DNA from: Blastomussa wellsi
Lineage: Eukaryota; Cnidaria; Anthozoa; Scleractinia; Plerogyridae
Reading direction: 5' to 3'
Length of the DNA stretch: 64,000 bases
Assembly: GCA_947652115.1 (NCBI GenBank)
Contig: OX393566.1
Span: 27,098,281-27,162,280, forward strand
Below the pieces are notes generated by a model, which saw nothing but the letters and a program-made list of their open reading frames with translations, did not search any database and was not told the DNA's origin. Below are positions 37,401 through 46,840 of this stretch, one piece after another. A program made the position numbers and the translations under genes. Numbering within the stretch: the stretch's first letter is position 1; each line of letters opens with the position of its first letter.

Positions 37401-40400
37401 CTGTTTTGTTTAACAATGATATAAGGTAGAAACAACGCAGTTCTGCACATTTCTAATTGTAATATGATTGAAGCCGTTAATTTATCCATAGCCACCAAAA
37501 AATCGAAGAGTTGGTCCGTCAACTCTTTCCCATTGTCTCCTCCAGAGATAACGCGCCGGGTTTTATTTCGAAAACTGAACAAGATATACCAAAAAGTCGT
37601 TGCGAAGTTGAGATTAATCTTTCCGTCTCTGCTTCATTAGTCATTGTTGACAGTTTCCTCGCCAAAGGAAACCAGATAAGAATGTGTTGCGATGCAAGTG
37701 CTGAAATGACATCACCATAAAGCGCTAAGTGTTCATGTGAAGGTCTTCCCAGCCCCTATTAGCTTTAGTGTTGTTGTTACAGCTATCGCCTTTACTGAAC
37801 TTATCATTGTTTTTAGAGGCAAATTACTGTTTTAGCACTTACTAGATTCTGAATTTTCGCCATTACCTTATTTGTTTTAAGGCACTTCTTTCCTTTTTAT
37901 GTGGGCTTTCCAACTCTTGTACAAATCATCCTTTTGGCTTTTTTATCAATTGTAATTAATGAATATATTTTGAATACTGTGATGGAAACTAAACCCCCGT
38001 TGTAGCCGATGTAAACTGTACTGGTGTGTACCTTGTGTGCTGTGTTAGGTATAACATTGAGTATGGCAGAATTGGTGCCTCTAACAGTGAAATAGAGGAA
38101 GCCGCGTCAGCAGCTGACATGCATACCAGGATTTTAACATTCCCAAATGGTAAGAGTGAATACCAGCTATACGCACTAATTAACATAGGTCTCAGGTTAT
38201 GCGACAATCATCGGTGAACACGGGCTCAAGCTGAACAGATGGGTGATGTCAGCCATTTTCACGTAGCGCCCTCTAGCCTTTGCTCGTCGGTGAACGCGGG
38301 CTCACGCTAAGCGGAGGGGTAATGTCAGCCATGCACACGTAGCACCCTCTAGCCTTTGCCAGTCAATTATCGGTGAACGCGGGCTCACGCTTTAGCGGAA
38401 GAGTGGCACTACTCAAGTGCACTAATCACTAAGCGACATTTCCTTTCCTCAGGTTATGAGACAATCGTCGGTGAACGCGGGCTCAAGCTTAGCGGAGGAG
38501 AAAAACAGCGTGTTGCAATAGCAAGAACGCTTCTCAAGAACCCGCCTCTTGTCCTCTTAGATGAGGTACTTTTTAGCTAATAATGATGATGACGATACTG
38601 AGTGCAAAATAACAGATGTAGCCAAATACGGGCTGATTGGGAACATCACAACTAAAAGTTATTAATTTTTATAAAAATAACGACACATTTGAAACTACGT
38701 TTGCAAGACATGTTTCGGTCGTTCAACGACCATCTTCAGTTGAAAGTAGAATTAATTTGAAGTTACATTTGAATTTATAATATAATGCTAAACAAAGATA
38801 ACTAACATACTTGATAGAACATACAAGATCAACAACACGTGGGTAGGTTTTCATGAGGACATCAAGAAATTGCTATTAATCTTACGTAAAAACCTTTTCC
38901 CCAGTCATATCGTTGAGAGGGTCATTAGGCAGTATATTACTAAAACCCAGACCCTTTCAAACATATCTGTTAGTCCTCCCTCTGATTCTACACATTTTTT
39001 CAAATTACCTTATGTTGCGCCCTTCTCAATTGTAGCACAAAACCGATTACGTAAACTAGTTAAACGTTATTGTAACAATCTTGATATTAAGCTAGCCTTT
39101 TCTTCCTTTAAGAGTCGTAACATGTTTAGTGTGAAGGACCCTGTGCCTGTTGACCTTCGTTCGAATGTGGTCTACAAGTTTACCTGTGCAAGCTGTAATT
39201 CTTGCTATGTCGGCGAAACTAGCCGACACCTCTCGACACGCATTCGGGAACACCTAAACAGGGACAGGACCTCACATATCTTTCAACACCTTCAACAATC
39301 TGAGGCATGCCACAAATCCTGCTCTACTGAATGTTTCAAAGTTATAGACCATGCGACCACAAAATTCCAGGTCAAGATAAAAGAAGCGTTACATATCTCC
39401 TGGGAGCAACCTTCTTTAAACAAGCAATTATACCATGTTAATTTAACTCTCTCGTTCTAATCAGCATGTTACTATTGTACATTCTTTTGTTACTTTTGGC
39501 TATTTTCTTAGGTTCCCAATTTATTTCACACTTGTTAGTTATCTTTGTTTAGCATTATATTATAAATTCAAATGTAACTTCAAATTAATTCTACTTTCAA
39601 CTGAAGATGGTCGTTGAACGACCGAAACATGTCTTGCAAACGTAGTTTCAAATGTGTCGTTATTTTTATAAAAATTGTTGCTAGTCTGCTCCTTTCTAGA
39701 TCTTTTTAAACGTTATTAAAAACAAACCATAGTAAATAACTAATCCGGATATAAAAACACTAAGTAACTGTTTAATTCCTGCCTATTTGTTTCAGGCGAC
39801 TTCTGCTCTCGACACGCAAACAGAAAGGAACATTCAGGCTTCACTGAACAGCATGTGTATCAACAGAACTACCATTGTAGTCGCTCACAGGTAAATAAAC
39901 TACACGGCCCTGCATCTTCGTGCATACTCGGGCGTCGTCGTACAACATGGTAGAGGCGGATGAACTGCTTTTCGGGACGACGCATTTTGCATTAATAAGC
40001 GCACGGTTCACGGATAAACTTGCAATTTTATGGGTGACCTTGGGGAGTATTTCGGGACGCGGGTATTTCGCAGTTTCGGACGCTTTTTGAAAGGGTGTAT
40101 TACATTATCCATGTTTTACATTACGCTCTTAAAGTGCCCATGAAATGAAAGAAAAGAAAGAAAAATTTCGTTTTCCTTTTTGTGATATCTCCTCTCGTTC
40201 CAGAGATATTCAAGATTTTCGAATTATGCAAATTAGGTACTGATGACGTCATAAGGTGTGATAGCATGGGTGTAAAAACACAAAATATAGCATATCTCTG
40301 CAACTAACGATGCAATGCAATTGGAACTTTGCAAGCACATTGTAATACACCTTGATGTCTATTTTGATGTTGCTATGGCAACAGTTTTGGTTCCAGCCTC

Positions 40401-41480
40401 TTTCCTCTTTAAATCAAATATTACTCGTTTGTGACTGCTTACGGCAAATGATTGATCCCATTTAGAGCGTGCGCAATGCCTATATTGCACTAGCTCTCCT
40501 AATTATCCTTTAGGAAGTGGATGATGTTTGCTCAAGATGAAATACAGGAATAATCATTCCTGTATATTAGAGATCTGGAACCGGATGTATTGCCATAGCA
40601 ACACCAAAAATATATACCATCTGATGCATTTCTTAGGCTTTAATATGCTCACCAAGTTTCAATTTCATTGCATCATTACTTGCAGAGATATGCTATATTT
40701 TGTTTTTCTACACCCATATTATTACACCTTATGACATCATCGGTACCTAATTTGCATAATCCGAAAATCTTGAATATCTCTGGAACGGGAGGACATATCA
40801 AAAAAGGAAAACGCCATTCTTCTTCATTTTTAAAGGCCTTTCAAATAAGCTTATTTTTCAATAGCTCGTTTTTTCATTTCGTAGGCACTTTAAATACCAC
40901 AGAAAGTTTACAAGTAACAGGAATCCTAGTCTCCTTGACAGCCGTTTTTTTGGGATGCCATGCAATGCTGGAGAACATTGCGTGACAAAAAATCGGCTGC
41001 GAAGGAGACTACGGGTATCCGGAATCAACCAAAAACCGGTGCTGGATTGACGTATTGGGCCAAAAATAGGACATATAAAGTAAAAAATAAAGACATATGA
41101 TCGGGAACTAGTGTCCATCATCATTTACAGCATTTGTTATTATTTTTTCTCAGGTTGTCGACGATTATAAATGCGGACCAAATTCTCGTTATTAGGGAGG
41201 GAGAGATCATAGAAAGAGGAAGGTAAGACTTTTAAATTGACTGGCGACAATCTTGACGCAAATTTTCAAGTGTCTGGCAAAAGGTCAGCCCTCGAAATGT
41301 CAGCTTTTCAAATTCGCTTCAGTGGTTAATTTAAATTTTATAAACTTTATAATTAGCTTGTTTCACGTTCCTTTTCATGGCGGCAGACATGATGAGCTGG
41401 TGTCAGAAGGCGGCGTGTATGCTGGCATGTGGCTGCAGCAACAAAAAGCTGAAGAAAAGGAAAAACAAGGAGGCAAATGA
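24677..41480 (+). CDS. ABCB6: ABCB6-type ABC transporter (half transporter), 19 coding exons
   Basis: Coding exons: 24677-25429, 25706-25791, 26195-26286, 27604-27802, 29020-29109, 30013-30134, 30563-30672, 31172-31237, 31333-31458, 32499-32575, 35051-35114, 35880-35965, 36931-37093, 37352-37425, 38049-38149, 38453-38565, 39796-39890, 41154-41222, 41387-41480. All phases close: 2580 nt, 859 residues (human ABCB6 has 842). Layout: TMD0 about 1-235, six-helix ABC membrane domain about 255-570, nucleotide-binding domain about 610-840. Walker [10 protein letters not shown] 645-653, Q-loop Gln693, signature LSGGEKQ 749-755, Walker B LVLLDE 769-774, H-loop His805. [17 protein letters not shown] and [20 protein letters not shown] match the ABCB6/HMT1 clade. 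Family proteins are ATP-driven exporters in lysosomal, Golgi, plasma or outer mitochondrial membranes, linked to porphyrin and heavy-metal handling. Start: the first ATG after an in-frame stop at 24665-24667. Confidence 0.96.
25706..35965 (+). CDS. ABCB6: ABCB6 exons 3-13: ABC transmembrane domain
   Basis: Eleven exons encode residues about 252-623. They include [113 protein letters not shown] and [17 protein letters not shown]. Together these are the type IV exporter fold with coupling helices. The introns are heavily loaded: repeated blocks in introns 4 and 5, a MITE at 31590-32232, and the 41-bp satellite that ends only 30 bp before exon 12. Confidence 0.93.
26346..26510 (+). repeat. Dispersed repeat in ABCB6 intron 4
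   Basis: Shares GTTTTATTTGACTGTTTGAA, CATGGGTAATCA and CTAGAAGGAA in the same order with 28085-28220 in the next intron. Same orientation; no coding capacity. Confidence 0.6.
26839..26950 (-). mobile_element. Retroposon end with (CCATA)n tail
   Basis: Second copy of the family at 13700-13866: (CCATA)n, CTTTATTTATTAGAGTAG, then GCTAATATCTCCGAGAAA. It lies in ABCB6 intron 4, antisense to the gene. Confidence 0.55.
28085..28220 (+). repeat. Dispersed repeat in ABCB6 intron 5
   Basis: Counterpart of 26346-26510 (see that entry for shared landmarks). The presence of both copies in neighbouring introns suggests local duplication or a common mobile element. Confidence 0.6.
28380..28893 (+). repeat. 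Dispersed repeat, copy B
   Basis: Diverged, slightly shorter copy of 4436-5200 in the same orientation within ABCB6 intron 5. It lacks the foldback insertion present in copy A, which dates that insertion after dispersal. Confidence 0.65.
31590..32232. mobile_element. MITE of about 640 bp in ABCB6 intron 10
   Basis: The left end CCTTAAGGACGTTTGCGC is mirrored at the right as GTGCGAACGTCCTTAAATGG. The interior has GATGACCCC/GGTGACCCCC motifs that also occur at about 17261 and 17605, so a related copy may lie in FERM gene intron 5. No ORF. Confidence 0.6.
33024..35020. repeat. ABCB6: 41-bp satellite, about 48-49 units, in ABCB6 intron 11
   Basis: Unit CACTGCAGAGTGCATGTAGC + ACTGCCATTGCCTATCTTATT. 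Units differ mainly at four positions: CTGCAG/CTACAG, GAGTG/GACTG, CCATT/TCATT and TTGCC/TTCCC/TTACC. Higher-order structure is visible: the GACTG variant recurs at about 34095, 34299 and 34504, five units (205 bp) apart, and the last two 205-bp blocks share the same variant order. The array ends about 30 bp before exon 12. Confidence 0.97.
36114..36546. repeat. ABCB6: 13-bp minisatellite, about 33 units, in ABCB6 intron 13
   Basis: Unit TACTGTAATGTTC or TACTGTAATGTTG; the last base alternates C and G, and rare units carry TGTGATG or TGTCATG. The open frame seen across it on the minus strand is an artefact of the stop-free repeat. Confidence 0.97.
36931..41480 (+). CDS. ABCB6: ABCB6 exons 14-20: nucleotide-binding domain
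   Basis: Seven exons encode the ATPase core, starting [20 protein letters not shown] with all canonical motifs intact. The signature motif is alone on the 113-nt exon 38453-38565, and the H-loop is on 39796-39890. The protein ends [22 protein letters not shown], close in length to the vertebrate protein. One donor is atypical: exon 14 ends AAG|GTTGCT. A canonical poly(A) signal follows 57 nt after the stop. Confidence 0.95.
38191..38403 (+). repeat. ABCB6: Three decayed copies of the start of ABCB6 exon 17, in the preceding intron
   Basis: The sequence CGGTGAACGCGGGCTCAAGC of exon 17 recurs at 38212, 38288 and 38371 with few changes; the true exon has it at 38469. Copy 1 (38191-38233) still has the intronic CTCAG acceptor and GGTTATGCGACAATC. 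Copies are joined by a shared filler (GATGTCAGCC..., GTAGC[G/A]CCCTCTAGCCTTTGC) that is absent from the real exon. Confidence 0.85.
38695..38749 (-). ncRNA. Hammerhead ribozyme motif in the left (inverted) arm
   Basis: This is an exact inverted copy of the motif at 39591-39645, read on the minus strand: CTGAAGA at 38739-38733, GTC at 38709-38707. Base-pairing is the same. Confidence 0.78.
38870..39460 (+). pseudogene. Penelope-like element ORF fragment: end of RT module and GIY-YIG nuclease
   Basis: 196 codons to the stop. The N-terminal half ([20 protein letters not shown]) is the RT-GIY linker. The nuclease core shows [29 protein letters not shown] and later [20 protein letters not shown]; the variant GIY-YIG motif is Y-x-F...CYVGE, with the catalytic Arg in STRIREHL and the final Asn in LNKQ. 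The cysteine pair CASCNSC matches the zinc-binding insert of the family. The RT palm is lost, so autonomous retrotransposition is impossible. Confidence 0.88.
39591..39645 (+). ncRNA. Hammerhead ribozyme motif in the right arm of the Penelope-like element
   Basis: Core CTGAAGA (39601-39607), stem II GGTCG/CGACC, then GAAAC, a minimal stem III (AC-AT-GT) and the cleavage trinucleotide GTC (39631-39633). Stem I pairs CTACTTTCAA (39591-39600) with TTGcAAAcGTAG (39634-39645), all bases paired apart from two bulged C. A very short helix III is what Penelope-type hammerheads are known for. Confidence 0.8.
40129..40893. mobile_element. Long inverted-repeat (foldback) element in ABCB6 intron 18
   Basis: The ends TTAAAGTGCCCATGAAATGA and its inverted counterpart (TTTCATTTCGTAGGCACTTTAA) bound 765 bp. 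Arms of roughly 200 bp match imperfectly, for example CAGAGATATTCAAGATTTTC against GAAAATCTTGAATATCTCTG. No transposase ORF. Confidence 0.75.
40926..41016. mobile_element. Small MITE, copy 1
   Basis: CTAGTCTCCTTGACAGCCGT is mirrored by CGGCTGCGAAGGAGACTACG. The same family is at 61987-62048. Confidence 0.7.
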
Positions 41481-41537
41481 AAGAAAGGAAAATGAAGTGA
41501 GACACTAAACAGAGACACAAGTGTGAAAATTAAAAAA

Positions 41538-41543
41538 AATAAA
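41538..41543 (+). promoter_or_regulatory. ABCB6: Polyadenylation signal of ABCB6
   Basis: AATAAA lies 57 nt after the TGA at 41478-41480, so the 3' UTR is probably under 100 nt. Confidence 0.6.
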
Positions 41544-41679
41544 GTTTTGGTTTCAGAGGAAATTGCAACAACTACAGCAACGACGAGCATAACAAATTAC
41601 GCTAACTAAATGGCAGGTAGAACATATGGAAGCAAAAAGTGACAGGGGTTTTCAAGAGTTGCTTATTTATTTATGATCA

Positions 41680-41921
41680 TTGCAGTAAATTGCCAATTTA
41701 AACAATTGGAATAAAGAAGTCTGAAAAAATCAGTTCATATATGAAGTGTTTCATATGCTTTCAGTACGTCATTTCACTCCACACTCGAAAATATGAACTC
41801 AATAAATTGACCTCGCTTTCAACGTGTGGCTTAATAGCTCAGTTGGTAGAGCATCGCACTGGTAGCGCGGAGGTCACAGGTTCGAATCCCGTTGAAGCCC
41901 TGATTTTTTCAGGCTTCTTTA

Positions 41922-41955
<34 letters not shown>

Positions 41956-42020
41956 GTCGTTTCTCACTTTCATCTACATCCGCGGTTCATATATGAATTA
42001 TTTCATATGCTTTCAGTTCG
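41680..42020 (+). mobile_element. tRNA-derived repeat (SINE-like) with inverted flanks
   Basis: A tRNA-like head (41828-41899) is followed by CTGATTTTTTCAGGCTTCTT. The flank before it (41684-41733) is the inverted copy of the flank after it (about 41902-41951). Beyond these, about 40 bp (TCATATATGAAGTGTTTCAT...) is directly repeated at 41732 and 41990. A second copy lies at about 56365-56502 in the opposite tRNA orientation. Confidence 0.65.
41828..41899 (+). tRNA. tRNA-like sequence, anticodon region GGT (Thr-type), probably SINE-derived
   Basis: 72 nt with an A box (TAGCTCAGTTGGTAGAGC), a B box (GGTTCGAATCCC), a T arm and an acceptor (GGCTTAA against TTGAAGCC, one mismatch). The anticodon loop reads CTGGTAG, but the stem beneath it has a mismatch. 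There is no CCA. Because a near-identical head sits in a second repeat copy at 56365-56425, I read it as the promoter head of a retroposon and not as a working tRNA gene. Confidence 0.5.
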
Positions 42021-44144
42021 TTATTTATGTATGTGTAAAATATTGCACGGGAAAATTCCCTTTCAGTCCGAGTCTTGAGTATTTTTTTTACGGGCGCGAT
42101 ATCTAGACGAAGACATGAAAATCCAAAATGGGTGAACTTTTCAGCAATTTAATTGTTTTACGTCCTCATGCCAACCGACAGTGAGTGAATTGTGTTACCT
42201 CCATGTCATGTAAATAGCACCGGTTTATTATCATTACTGTTATTGCGTCAAACATGTCGTTTTTCCTTGAAAACGTATTAGAATAGGACGGGGGGGGGGG
42301 GGGGGGGGCTCGCATATGAAAGTGGCGGGGATGCTTGTCGTCTCGCTTAGGAGTTTAAATTTCGGATTTTCGTCTCGCTTAGGGTGTTCTAGGCAAAACG
42401 CCATTTTATTATATAAACAGCGTTGAAATACCAGATGAACTAGGTGAGCTTTCGCGCGAAAACATGATATCTTCACACGTGAAGATATTACCGTTGCTAT
42501 GGTTATGTAGGAAATCGCGCCTTTCATTGGTGTTTATACTCACGGAGAGAACTTTCGTATCTCCGCCCGCCCATTTAATATCCTCTATTTATTAGTCAGA
42601 CCCTGTGAGACCTAAATAAGTTATAAATGCTGTAAATAGCTATATTTATTACTCATGTATTTGTCCCTTCTTTTTTGGCTCTTTGATTGAGCCTTATTTT
42701 TTGTGAATTGTTTCCTCCTCTTGTAACTGCACTGTGGTAGTGTCCAACTTGAAAGCTTTGGTCCTTTGGCCAATACACACTTTCCCTTAAGAAATGTAAT
42801 TTCATATTTGCTCAGTTATTTTTTTCTCTCATGATTGTTAATAATTATTGTAATCGAAAAAAGTGTGAATAAAAAATCTGTTTAGAAGTTCTTTTCACAA
42901 CTAGCTTCATCGGGTTGTTACACCACACGATAATACTCCTGGTTCGATTAACTGAACTGTTTATTTGTTTCAAATGAGTTGTATGAATAAGTGAAAATGA
43001 ACAATAAAGAAGACCCGCTCTAAACTGCACCACACGCATGGCAGACTGTATTAAAGAAAGGCAAGATGTTCTGTCATCCTTGCTTCGTGCAACTGGTTTT
43101 GACATGGTTTACACGAAACGTTTTTAGACAGGGAGTATCATCCCCTCGATACGTAACACGAGATCTGTTTTGAAGCTTTCCTCAAGCTTTGAAGCTTTCA
43201 ATGAATACTTGGCGCTGACGTTGAATCAGTCATCGAGCAAGTTCCCTGAGATCCCGGCGGCAATCGATGCCTAATGCGTGGTTCAATTCTACATGTTACC
43301 ATCCCTCCCCCCCAGGGCATTTGTCATTTTTTTCGATTCCCCACCCCCGGGATTCGTCGTTGAGCAGAAGTTCGTCATTTTGTGTGCAAAATCGACATAA
43401 AAGTAGTGATTTCTGTAAAAATAGTAAAATAAGACGTTTTTTCAAGACCTACACTTTTCTGAAAGCGACCGCAAAGTCCCTCGCTTCTCGCGACTCAGCC
43501 ACTTGTGGTCTTTAGAGGACGAACAATTTTCTATTTTGAAGAAATGCAGATCGAAGTTTGATTGTTTAGTTTTTGAAATGCTATTGAGACCTGTGTTAAA
43601 TAGACAGAAAGACTCAATTCATGCTAAACTTTTTACGTGACTCTGCGTGCGAATGTTTTATATCATATATTTTTAGCATTTTTTAGAATTTTATCATTGC
43701 TAGCTCTCTCTTCACTCGTGTCCCTTAGGATTTCTTAGCTTATATTTAAACTGGTACTCATTCCATTCACACAGTTGACTTGATAATGACGTTAAGCGAA
43801 CGCCGAAACGTCACCAAATTGGGTCCATGAACCGCGTACATGTATTCCTGCGCGCCGTGTTTCATAATTTCCCACCGTTTCCGGTGAAACTTCCCCAGCG
43901 GCTGTAACAAGGTATAATTTGCATGATAAAAATTGTCCTGTGCCTCTCCAGTGTTGGGAGCGATTTTGTCACAATGGCGCGGTCGCTACGCTGGCAGTTT
44001 GAATTGTGGCGGCCAAGACAGCTGAATGCGCCCGCTCCAACGAAAGCAGAATTTGAAATTTAGAGTCCGATAAACCTTGAAACCCGAGACAAAGCCTATA
44101 GGAAGAAAAATTATCGACGGCTTCCTTGAGGCAGTTTTGGCGAG

Positions 44145-44833
44145 ATTAGGCCATTTTCGTGGGATTTATGGAGCTTCGAGTGTGGACCGTTGGTGGACTA
44201 AGTTGCCAGCCTTTCGTTTCGCTTTACTCGTAGGCAAAACCTCAGAAGGTAAACTCGCCTAAATGTCTTTAAATCGACTCCAGGACTACAGAGACATCAA
44301 AATAACGTAAGGAAAACACAAGGTGAGTCATTTTTATTTGCATTCTTTTCCACATGTAGAATTTATGGCAATTTTCGAACTTTTCTCATATATTCTCTTA
44401 CATAATGTCACATAAATCACATACAACGTATGGGCCGCCTTTGAGACTACTTGTAGTCGGTCTTTTCTCTTAGGGTCCGACGAGTGCGCGGATCGAATTC
44501 AATCACACTGCGGTATGGACGAGAAGGGGAGAATTAGGCCATTTTCGTGGGATTTATGGAGCTTCGAGTGTGGATCGTTGGTGGACTAGGTTGCCAGCCT
44601 TTCGCTTCGCTTTACTTGTAGGCAAAACGTCAGAAGGTATTAAACTCGCCTAAATGTCTTTAAATCGACTCCAGCACCACAGAGACATTAAAATAACGTA
44701 AGGAAAACACAAGGTAAGCCATTTTTACTTGCATTCTTTTCCACATGTAGAATTTAGGGCAATTTTCGAATTTTTTTCATATATTCTCTTACATAATGTC
44801 ACATAAATCACATACAACGTATGGGCCGCCTGT
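44145..44833 (+). repeat. Tandem duplication, two copies about 300 bp each, 388 bp apart
   Basis: 44145-44448 and 44533-44833 are nearly identical, starting ATTAGGCCATTTTCGTGGGA and ending ACATACAACGTATGGGCCGC. Differences are scattered substitutions and one small indel. No frame is conserved between them. Confidence 0.85.
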
Positions 44834-45302
44834 GAACTTCTGAGCCCTTATAGACGGTAGCTGATCAACAGGCGAACCACCCGATGTTTGAGTTTGTTGC
44901 GTGACACCGATCAATGGCGGTTACAAAAGAAATATAGATGTACATAAATAAGTTGGCCGCGATATGATACTAAATTTATCCTACATGTTAAATAAACGTT
45001 GAGGTGAAATGTTAAATGAGTCTTGTGTGCTATTTTTTGCCCGTTCTGAGCCGTCTAAGTTCATATAGAAGAGAAAGAGAGACAAGGCAAGCAGCACGAC
45101 AGCCGGCGACCACGACCATGTCCGGTTCAAGCCCAAACTGACGCTAAACCGTCATAATTCTCACCTCGAAAACATCTGAACATCTGATTGAGCACAAATT
45201 TCTTCGTACGTGAGCCGAGCTTGAGCTTCATCCTTCCAAAAGTTTCCGAGAAAAGCGATCCTAAAGTGCAAAAAACAGCTTTCTCAATATGATCGGTGCC
45301 AG

Positions 45303-45462
45303 ATTCGTGCCCAAAGGAATGCGAGTCAATTCGAATCTACCAATCAACGCATCGCAACGCATGCTGCCGTTGGCCCGTTGGCAGTTCAAAAGCCCAAGGC
45401 CGCCTCCCATTGGTAGATTCAAATTAACTCGCATTCTTCAGATTCCTTTGGGCACGAATAAG
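45303..45462. mobile_element. Foldback element
   Basis: TTCGTGCCCAAAGGAATGCG and AATCTACCAAT are mirrored as ATTGGTAGATT and CCTTTGGGCACGAA around a GC-rich centre. Non-coding. Confidence 0.7.
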
Positions 45463-45703
45463 GATCCGCATGCGCATTATCGTGACAATGGTCCTTTAAT
45501 CTTCATTTACATATGAAAAGATGTAAAAAAAAACAAAAGTAGCTAAAAGTTCTAATCTTAAAAGATCTAATCCTAAAAAGTTCTAAAAGTTCTCATCCCA
45601 AAATCTCGCTCTCCTTGTCGATTTCAATATTCGGCGGAGCTCTTCGTATACAGCGTGAGCCTCTCAGGCATAGCAGCGCAGACGTCAGGAGGGCGAATGA
45701 GAC

Positions 45704-46159
45704 TTAGGCTCGAATCCATGACGTTGTAGTACTATAATCCCCTCCCTTTTTGGTTGATAAAAGTTCAGCCAGTCTACTGTGATACCTCTTGCATTTATCA
45801 GCCATTCCTCCGGTGGTAGTAAACACCAATGGAGTAAAGGAGCCTTGTTCGACTTCTAGCACCCTGGTGGCGTACATTCTCTTCTTCTCACTCTCATGCT
45901 GGTGGTAGATTTGTTTTGCAGTGAGGCCCTTATAAGACTCTGCATTCGGGTAACAAACCCTAACATCAAAAAAAGCAGAGCCTTGCCACTCCCAGAAGCC
46001 ACGAGCGTCAATGTCAAGCTGGGCATCCGCTGCTCTGTTCGTACCAGGTATCAGCACTTCTCCATTTACCTCCTGGAGTGCAGGCTCAGTTTGGACGTCA
46101 TTGCACAGCATTTTTAGCATTTCGGCTTTGAAATCACGCAGCTCGTATTGGTATTTCAA
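45704..46159 (-). pseudogene. Retrotransposon-associated putative nuclease-like C-terminal domain
   Basis: 151 codons open. Blocks [55 protein letters not shown] and [15 protein letters not shown] resemble a domain found at the end of reverse-transcriptase polyproteins in cnidarians and sponges. The spacing of acidic residues with FFDVRV suggests a PD-(D/E)XK-like fold; this is inference. No RT domain is found beside it, so it is a fragment. Confidence 0.6.
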
Positions 46160-46840
46160 CTGGTATTTCAGTATAATAGGACTAAAGCCCTACCACTTTT
46201 ATTGCTGCAGGGATTTATTTTCTAGGGCTCCAGATGGTGCGCAAATGCAAGATAAGTGCCGAAACACTGACTTTAACGTTTGCATTTGCCTGATTTTTTT
46301 ATCCCTACCAATTTAAAGTGGTCTTCGCGGTCTCTGTCTGTAGTGAATTTCACGGAGTTATATTTTTGCCAGCTTGTGTAGTTTTCGTTACTATACCACT
46401 CTATCTAAGCTCCCAAGAGTTTCCTATTGTTCAATGGTAGAGTTTCGACCAGTGTAATGAAGGTCATTGGTTCTTCTTATTTTTTTAATTTATTTATTTA
46501 TTTTATTTATCCACTTAACAACATAAATAGAATAGATTTAACATCATAAGTGCAGTGAAAAAGAAGTGGAAAGGGCAAAAATATAGTGAACTAATTATAT
46601 TAGGAAAGAGTAAACGTCATTAATATACTGAGCAAAATAAAACTGGTAAAGTGTTTTTAAATAGTTTTCTAGTTGGCTGGTTGCGTATAGTTAGAGGAAT
46701 ATCTTGGCCATGGGTGAATTCAGAATTTTTCCGGGGAAACTTGTTTCACTGACAACTCAAGTTAAAATTTAAACAGTTTTCATCCAAGTCTTTTTATATG
46801 TACATCTGACACAAACAATTTCTTTCAAAGTTCAAAGATT

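Larger units (their letters stand above)
38646..39685 (+). mobile_element. 5'-truncated Penelope-like element between inverted arms
   Basis: The left arm, about 38658-38812, is the inverted copy of about 39530-39680. The arms flank a GIY-YIG-encoding fragment in the plus orientation. Each arm carries a hammerhead-ribozyme motif. Long terminal repeats that may be inverted, hammerhead motifs and a C-terminal GIY-YIG nuclease are known features of Penelope-like elements; the reverse transcriptase itself is missing here. The element lies in ABCB6 intron 17, sense to the gene. Confidence 0.88.
42050..45700. other. Intergenic region without a supported gene
   Basis: Contains a 20-nt-scale poly-G run at about 42289-42308 next to a dispersed repeat, a decayed Penelope-type remnant with GAAACGTCACC at about 43806, a tandem duplication at 44145-44833 and a foldback at 45303-45462. 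No reading frame has recognisable similarity. Confidence 0.5.

Noticed and set aside
41741..41935. Open frame over the tRNA-like sequence
   Set aside because: The frame simply reads through the tRNA head (AQLVEHRTGSAEVTGSNPVE), a common artefact of tRNA-like DNA.
43780..43830. Another hammerhead ribozyme (GAAACGTC at about 43806)
   Set aside because: The CTGANGA box is not recognisable at the right distance and no stem II can be drawn; only a decayed remnant.
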